Positions 60,048-64,000 of a stretch of DNA of 64,000 bases are shown piece after piece. Source of the stretch: Streptomyces sp. NBC_00224 (GTDB taxonomy: Bacteria; Actinomycetota; Actinomycetes; Streptomycetales; Streptomycetaceae). Each line of letters opens with the position of its first letter. The first letter of the stretch is position 1. The DNA is taken from the NCBI RefSeq assembly GCF_041435195.1, contig NZ_CP108106.1, positions 5,619,501 through 5,683,500 on the forward strand. Direction: 5' to 3'. Under the pieces are notes generated by a model that was given only the letters and a program-made list of their open reading frames with translations, had not been told where the DNA came from and searched no databases. A program made the position numbers and the translations under genes.

Positions 60048-60061
60048 CCTACGCGCGTAGA
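60048..60061. promoter_or_regulatory. Nucleoside-regulon operator before deoD
   Basis: CCTACGCGCGTAGA, 13 of 14 bases of the palindrome, 11 bases upstream of the minus-strand -10 TACCCT (60036-60031). Confidence 0.8.
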
Positions 60062-60123
60062 TGACTGGCGCACAAGGGCGCGATCGTTGTCTTGTCGTTT
60101 CCGACAAGAGGGGGTGCGGTGTC

Positions 60124-60269
60124 TTTGCCCGCGGGCCGGTGGGGGCTGGCCGCGCAGTTCCCCGCGCCCCTTGAATGCGCCCCTGCGGGGCACCCCTCGT
60201 GCGGCGGCCACCCGTACCCCCAGGGGCGCGGGGAACTGCGCGACCAGCCACGCACGGTCCGCAGGCAAA
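60124..60269. repeat. Long inverted repeat (intergenic palindrome family, copy 5)
   Basis: Arms 60124-60171 and 60222-60269 pair with a few mismatches. Outer ends are TTTGCC/GGCAAA and the inner core is the same as in copy 2. The 50-base loop is unrelated to the loop of copy 2. It fills most of the gap between the deoD operator and the GGCT-like gene. Confidence 0.88.
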
Positions 60270-60273
60270 AGGG

Positions 60274-60711
60274 TCAGCAGGGGCGCTTGCGCAGCTCCAT
60301 GACGTAGTCGTGCGGCGCCCCCGCCGACTCGGCGGCATCGGCCAGCTCGCCCAAGTAGCGGGCCGAGGGCAGCCCGCCCTCGTAGGCGTTGAGCACGTAC
60401 ATCCACGCCGGCTCCTCCCCGTCCAGCGTGTCCACCCGCACCCGCATCCGGCGGTAGATGTCGAGGCCGACACCCTCCCAGCGGTCCATGGAGTCCTCGT
60501 CGAGCGGCGCGATGTCGTACAGCGCGACGAACACCTGGGAACGCGGTGCCTCCACGATCGTGGCGAGGGCGCCCTCCCAGCCCATCTGCTCCCCGCCGAA
60601 CGTCAGCCGCCAGCCGTTGAGCCAGCCGGTGCCGCGCAGGGGGGAGTGCGGGGCGCGGCGGGTCATCAGCCGCGGATCCATGTTGCCGGCGTACGCGGCG
60701 TAGAGCGACAT
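60274..60711 (-). CDS. Gamma-glutamylcyclotransferase-like (GGCT/AIG2 fold) protein
   Basis: The protein has 145 residues from ATG 60711. SLYAAYAGNMDPRLM is the Y-G-S-N-like entry motif of the fold. Later parts are LNGWRLTFGGEQM, ATIVEAPRSQVFVALYDI, then DRWEGVGLDIYRRMRV with the acidic residue region, and DYVMELRKRPC at the end. It probably acts on gamma-glutamyl peptides or amines. It is transcribed away from the LpdA gene, across a 152-bp promoter region. Confidence 0.82.
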   Translation of the reverse strand: MSLYAAYAGNMDPRLMTRRAPHSPLRGTGWLNGWRLTFGGEQMGWEGALATIVEAPRSQVFVALYDIAPLDEDSMDRWEGVGLDIYRRMRVRVDTLDGEEPAWMYVLNAYEGGLPSARYLGELADAAESAGAPHDYVMELRKRPC

Positions 60712-60863
60712 GGTGTCGAGGGTACGACAGCGGCCCACGGGTCCCCGCGCGAGAATGGCACACGGGTGTGACAGCCGGATGGCGCCCCGGGGGGCGAAGC
60801 ATCTTGAAGCGTGCGGGACAATGAGCTACGTACTGCATTCCACAATGCGAGGCGGACTTTTTC

Positions 60864-62303
60864 GTGACCCGGATCGTGATCATCGGTGGCGGACCCGGCG
60901 GATACGAGGCGGCCCTGGTGGGCGCCCAACTCGGCGCGGAGGTGACCGTCGTCGACTGCGACGGTCTGGGCGGGGCGTCGGTGCTGACCGACTGCGTACC
61001 GTCGAAGACTCTGATCGCGACGGCCGAGGTGATGACCACCTTCGACTCTTCGTACGAGGAGTTGGGCATCCTGGTCGCCGACGACACCCCGCCCGAGGAG
61101 CAGTCCGCCCGGGTGGTCGGTGTGGACCTCGGCAAGGTCAACCGGCGTGTCAAGCGCCTCGCGCTGGCCCAGTCCCACGACATCACCGCCTCCGTCACCC
61201 GGGCCGGCGCCCGTGTGCTGCGCGGCCGCGGCAAGCTCGGCGGCCCGCAGGGCATCGACGGCACCCGGGACGTCATCGTCACGGCCGCCGACGGCAGCGA
61301 GGAGATCCTCACCGCCGACGCCGTCCTGATCGCCACCGGCGGGCACCCGCGTGAGATCCCGGACGCGCTGCCGGACGGCGAGCGGATCCTGAACTGGACC
61401 CAGGTGTACGACCTGGACGAGCTGCCCGAAGAGCTGATCGTGGTCGGCTCGGGTGTGACCGGCGCCGAGTTCGCCGGCGCGTACCAGGCGCTGGGCTCCA
61501 AGGTCACCCTCGTCTCGTCCCGCGACCGGGTGCTGCCCGGCGAGGACCCGGACGCGGCCGCCGTCCTGGAGGACGTCTTCCGCCGCCGCGGCATGAACGT
61601 CATGGCCCGCTCCCGCGCCCAGTCCGCCAAGCGCGTCGGAGACCGGGTCGAGGTCACGCTCTCGGACGGCCGCGTCATAAGCGGTACGCACTGCCTGATG
61701 GCGGTCGGCGCGATCCCGAACACCGCCGGGATGAACCTGGAGGAGTCCGGGGTCAAGCTCCTGGAGTCCGGTCACATCTGGACCGACAAGGTGTCGCGGA
61801 CGAGCTCGCCGGGCGTGTACGCGGCCGGTGACGTCACCGGCATCTTCGCCCTCGCCTCGGTCGCGGCCATGCAGGGCCGGATCGCGATGTACCACTTCCT
61901 GGGCGACGCGGTGGCCCCGCTGAACCTCAAGACGGTCTCCTCCAACGTCTTCACCGACCCGGAGATCGCCACCGTCGGCTACACGCAGGCCGACGTGGAC
62001 ACGGGCAAGATCGACGCGCGCGTGGTCAAGCTGCCGCTGCTGCGCAACCCGCGCGCCAAGATGCAGGGCATCCGGGACGGCTTCGTCAAGATCTTCTGCC
62101 GCCCGGGTACCGGGATCATCGTCGGCGGCGTGGTCGTCTCGCCGCGCGCCTCGGAGCTGATCCACCCCATCTCGATCGCGGTCGACAACAACCTGACCGT
62201 CGAGCAGATCGCGAACGCGTTCACGGTCTACCCGTCCCTGTCGGGTTCGATCGCCGAAGTGGCACGGCAGCTGCACACCCGCAAGAAGGCCGGCGAGGCG
62301 TAA
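60864..62303 (+). CDS. lpdA: LpdA-type NAD(P)H:quinone oxidoreductase flavoprotein
   Basis: The protein has 479 residues of the lipoamide dehydrogenase fold. FAD binding is RIVIIGGGPGGYEAALVGAQLG and NAD binding is LIVVGSGVTGAEFAGAYQALG. GVYAAGDVTG and the dimer domain follow (C-terminal NNLTVEQIANAFTVYPSLSGSI). The redox site reads GGASVLTDCVPSKTL. Only one of the two disulfide Cys is present, so it cannot reduce lipoamide, as in mycobacterial LpdA. His-Glu of true Lpd is replaced by YPSLSGS. It may shuttle electrons to quinones. GTG 60864 follows GAGGCGG. Confidence 0.9.
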   Translation: MTRIVIIGGGPGGYEAALVGAQLGAEVTVVDCDGLGGASVLTDCVPSKTLIATAEVMTTFDSSYEELGILVADDTPPEEQSARVVGVDLGKVNRRVKRLALAQSHDITASVTRAGARVLRGRGKLGGPQGIDGTRDVIVTAADGSEEILTADAVLIATGGHPREIPDALPDGERILNWTQVYDLDELPEELIVVGSGVTGAEFAGAYQALGSKVTLVSSRDRVLPGEDPDAAAVLEDVFRRRGMNVMARSRAQSAKRVGDRVEVTLSDGRVISGTHCLMAVGAIPNTAGMNLEESGVKLLESGHIWTDKVSRTSSPGVYAAGDVTGIFALASVAAMQGRIAMYHFLGDAVAPLNLKTVSSNVFTDPEIATVGYTQADVDTGKIDARVVKLPLLRNPRAKMQGIRDGFVKIFCRPGTGIIVGGVVVSPRASELIHPISIAVDNNLTVEQIANAFTVYPSLSGSIAEVARQLHTRKKAGEA

Positions 62304-62335
62304 ACCGGCGCGCGGGAGCGGTACGGCGCGGTACA

Positions 62336-62355
62336 AGGCGCCCGAGAGGGCGCCT
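62336..62355 (+). terminator. Small hairpin after lpdA-type gene
   Basis: AGGCGCCC (62336-62343) pairs perfectly with 62348-62355 around the tetraloop GAGA. Confidence 0.6.
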
Positions 62356-62408
62356 ATACCACTTCGTGGACACCTCTGTGCACACCTTCTGTTATTCGGC
62401 GCAAACTG

Positions 62409-62438
62409 CTGAAAACAATCGGCCGCTCAGGTTACTGT
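62409..62438 (+). promoter_or_regulatory. Promoter of the DeoR gene
   Basis: CTGAAA (62409-62414) and TACTGT (62433-62438) with an 18-bp spacer. The -10 ends seven bases before the GTG at 62446. No CTACGCGCGTAG operator lies in this region. Confidence 0.55.
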
Positions 62439-62445
62439 CAGTTTC

Positions 62446-63402
62446 GTGTTCGCTGCAGAACGTCGCCAATTGATCCTCGAAATGGTGCGTGCCAACGGGG
62501 CGGTATCGCTCCGGGAGCTCGCCCGCGTCGTCCAGACCTCCGAAGTGACCGTACGGCGAGACGTGCGGGCACTGGAGGCGGAAGGACTCCTCGACCGCCG
62601 GCACGGCGGTGCGGTACTGCCGGGCGGATTCACGCGAGAGTCCGGCTTCCCGCAGAAATCCCATCTCGCGACCGCGGAGAAGACGGCCATCGCCGACCTC
62701 GCCGCGAGCCTTGTCGAAGAGGGCGAGGCCATCGTGGTCGGCGCGGGGACGACCACGCAGGAGCTGGCCCGCCGGCTCGCCCGCGTCCCCGGCCTCACGG
62801 TCGTCACCAACTCGCTGCTCGTCGCCCAGGCGCTGGCCCACGCCAACCGCGTGGAGGTCGTCATGACCGGCGGCACCCTGCGCGGCTCCAACTATGCGCT
62901 GGTGGGCAGCGGAGCCGAACAGTCCCTCCAGGGACTGCGGGTCTCGCGCGCCTTCCTCTCCGGGAGCGGGCTGACCGCCGAGCGCGGTCTGTCCACGTCC
63001 AACATGCTCTCGGCGAGCGTGGACCGGGCCCTGGTCCAGGCGGCCGCCGAGGTGGTCGTCCTCGCCGACCACACCAAGCTCGGCACCGACACCATGTTCC
63101 AGACGGTGCCGACGGACGTGATCACGCGCCTGGTCACCGACGAGCCCCCCGGTCACGACGACCGGGCGGCCACCGAGCTCCAGGCCCTGGCCGACCAGGG
63201 CGTGCAGATCACGGTGGCCGGGACCGCGTCCAGTGGTGAGGGCGTCCCGCCGGGGCGCCAGCCCCGCCGGGACGTGCCGCTCCCGGGCCAGCGCCGCAGC
63301 CATGTGCCGGGCGCGGGGCCGCAGTTGCGCAGCGCGGCGTCGCTGGGTGACCAGCAGGGTCCCGGAGAGCGGGCGAGAGTGGCTGATCTGCGACGCCGCT
63401 AG
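62446..63402 (+). CDS. DeoR/GlpR-family transcriptional regulator
   Basis: The protein has 318 residues. The DeoR-type HTH is RRQLILEMVRANGAVSLRELARVVQTSEVTVRRDVRALEAEGLLDRRHGGAVL. The C-terminal sugar-phosphate sensor has VVGAGTTTQELARRL, TVVTNSLLVAQAL, VVMTGGTLRGSNYALVG and VVLADHTKLG. About 60 residues beyond the usual end form a Pro/Arg/Gly-rich tail. As a DeoR protein next to deoD and other nucleoside genes it is a candidate regulator of that regulon, but the shared operator is absent from its own promoter. It is probably leaderless (TACTGT seven bases before GTG). Confidence 0.88.
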   Translation: MFAAERRQLILEMVRANGAVSLRELARVVQTSEVTVRRDVRALEAEGLLDRRHGGAVLPGGFTRESGFPQKSHLATAEKTAIADLAASLVEEGEAIVVGAGTTTQELARRLARVPGLTVVTNSLLVAQALAHANRVEVVMTGGTLRGSNYALVGSGAEQSLQGLRVSRAFLSGSGLTAERGLSTSNMLSASVDRALVQAAAEVVVLADHTKLGTDTMFQTVPTDVITRLVTDEPPGHDDRAATELQALADQGVQITVAGTASSGEGVPPGRQPRRDVPLPGQRRSHVPGAGPQLRSAASLGDQQGPGERARVADLRRR

Positions 63403-63475
63403 ACGGTATTCGGCCAGCCGCCGTCGCGGCGTTCGCGGGCGTCACCGCTGTGGCCGGGGCTCGGTACGGCCCCGG

Positions 63476-64000
63476 TCACGGCTTCAGGCCCCGCAAGGTC
63501 AGGGCGAGCAGCCGGTCGGCCAACTCGGGGTCGTCCGGTGCCTGTTCGGCCGCCAGGGCGATCGCGTTGGTGAGCTGCATCAGGTCGCCGATCGTCACAT
63601 CGACGCGTACGGAACCGGCCAGCTGGGCCCGTTCCAGCAGGGCGCTGCCCGCCTCCCGCATCGGCACGCTGCACTGCGCCAGGGCCGAACTGTCGTCGTG
63701 CGAGGCCGACATGAGGGCGCGGGCCACCCCGCGGTACTCACCCGTATGAGTGATGATGGCGCGCAGCCAGTCCACGAGCGCCGTGCACGGATGCGCGGAG
63801 TCGAGCAACTCCCGCGAGTGCGCCAGGAGTACGTCCACCTCGCTCTGGAAGATCGCGTTCATCAGCGCGTGCCGGTTCGGGAAGTGCCGGTAGAGGGTGC
63901 CGATCCCGACGCCCGCGCGCTTGGCCACGTCTTCGAGCGACGCGTCCGTCCCGTGCTCCGCGAACGCGCTCCTGGCCACGCCCAGGAGCCGTTCGTAGTT
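63476..64000 (-). CDS. TetR-family regulator, N-terminus cut off
   Basis: The reading frame is open to the window edge. The HTH is seen as NYERLLGVARSAFAEHGTDASLEDVAKRAGVGIGTLYRHFPNRHALMNAIF. The C-terminal part (ALVDWLRAIITHTGEYRGVARALMSA to LADRLLALTLRGLKP) matches the TetR group of SbtR/YxaF-like regulators with no assigned ligand. The first residues and the start lie beyond 64000. It converges on the DeoR gene across a 73-bp gap. Confidence 0.87.
   Translation of the reverse strand, partial: NYERLLGVARSAFAEHGTDASLEDVAKRAGVGIGTLYRHFPNRHALMNAIFQSEVDVLLAHSRELLDSAHPCTALVDWLRAIITHTGEYRGVARALMSASHDDSSALAQCSVPMREAGSALLERAQLAGSVRVDVTIGDLMQLTNAIALAAEQAPDDPELADRLLALTLRGLKP

Noticed and set aside
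63209-63402. Possible frameshift at the C-terminus of the DeoR protein
   Set aside because: The Pro/Arg-rich tail stays open in frame to a normal stop and the sensor domain is complete before it. A low-complexity extension is the simpler reading.

Overview
The window is a high-GC (about 70 percent or more by eye) actinobacterial chromosome segment, almost certainly from a Streptomyces core region. Codons are strongly G/C-ended, GTG starts are common, there are many stop/start overlaps, and the intergenic palindromes are of the Streptomyces type. Gene order agrees, from memory, with the sdh to afsQ to deoR stretch of the S. coelicolor core. No tRNA, rRNA, phage, insertion sequence or CRISPR array was seen.

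Layout. 1-6.7 kb: the 3' part of a D-Ala-D-Ala carboxypeptidase, a peptide-type solute-binding protein, a TetR-controlled three-gene membrane/DCC operon, and an MFS/MarR pair. 6.8-10.2 kb: succinate dehydrogenase sdhCDAB. 10.4-16.8 kb: an OHCU-decarboxylase-like protein with a probable CTG start, a GH20 hexosaminidase, two tandem ECF sigma factors with a candidate anti-sigma, and an L,D-transpeptidase. 16.9-20.6 kb: a stand-alone mutase large subunit and an FAD monooxygenase divergent from its TetR. 20.6-27.7 kb: a nonulosonic acid (sialic acid/Kdn) surface glycan locus. 28-36.5 kb: an M20 amidohydrolase, then a nucleoside ABC importer with cdd and deoA. 36.5-44.7 kb: a STAS protein, a SnoaL-type ECF sigma factor, an MFS/LysR pair, add and small exported proteins. 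45-48.7 kb: afsQ1/afsQ2/lipoprotein divergent from sigQ. 48.9-60.7 kb: a kinase, deoC with a split aldehyde dehydrogenase pair, exported and membrane proteins, a PGM2-type phosphomutase, deoD and a GGCT-like protein. 60.9-64 kb: an LpdA-type flavoprotein, a DeoR regulator and a TetR cut by the window edge.

The main result is a dispersed nucleoside salvage regulon. A 14-bp palindrome, TCTACGCGCGTAGA, occurs six times, always before a nucleoside gene: the BMP lipoprotein, the ABC ATPase/permease/cdd operon, deoA, add, deoC with the ALDH pair, and deoD with the phosphomutase. Together these genes form a nearly closed pathway: nucleoside import, deamination, phosphorolysis, 1-P to 5-P isomerisation, aldol cleavage, and acetaldehyde oxidation. 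The operators sit at or beside -10 elements, and add, deoC and deoD look leaderless. The repressor is not identifiable from the window.

Other notable points are an apparent ATC start on the nucleoside ABC ATPase, a CTG start on the OHCU homologue, a two-gene version of ALDH16, loss of catalytic residues in several enzyme-like proteins, an AfsQ1 box between afsQ1 and sigQ, and five copies of a long intergenic palindrome family.
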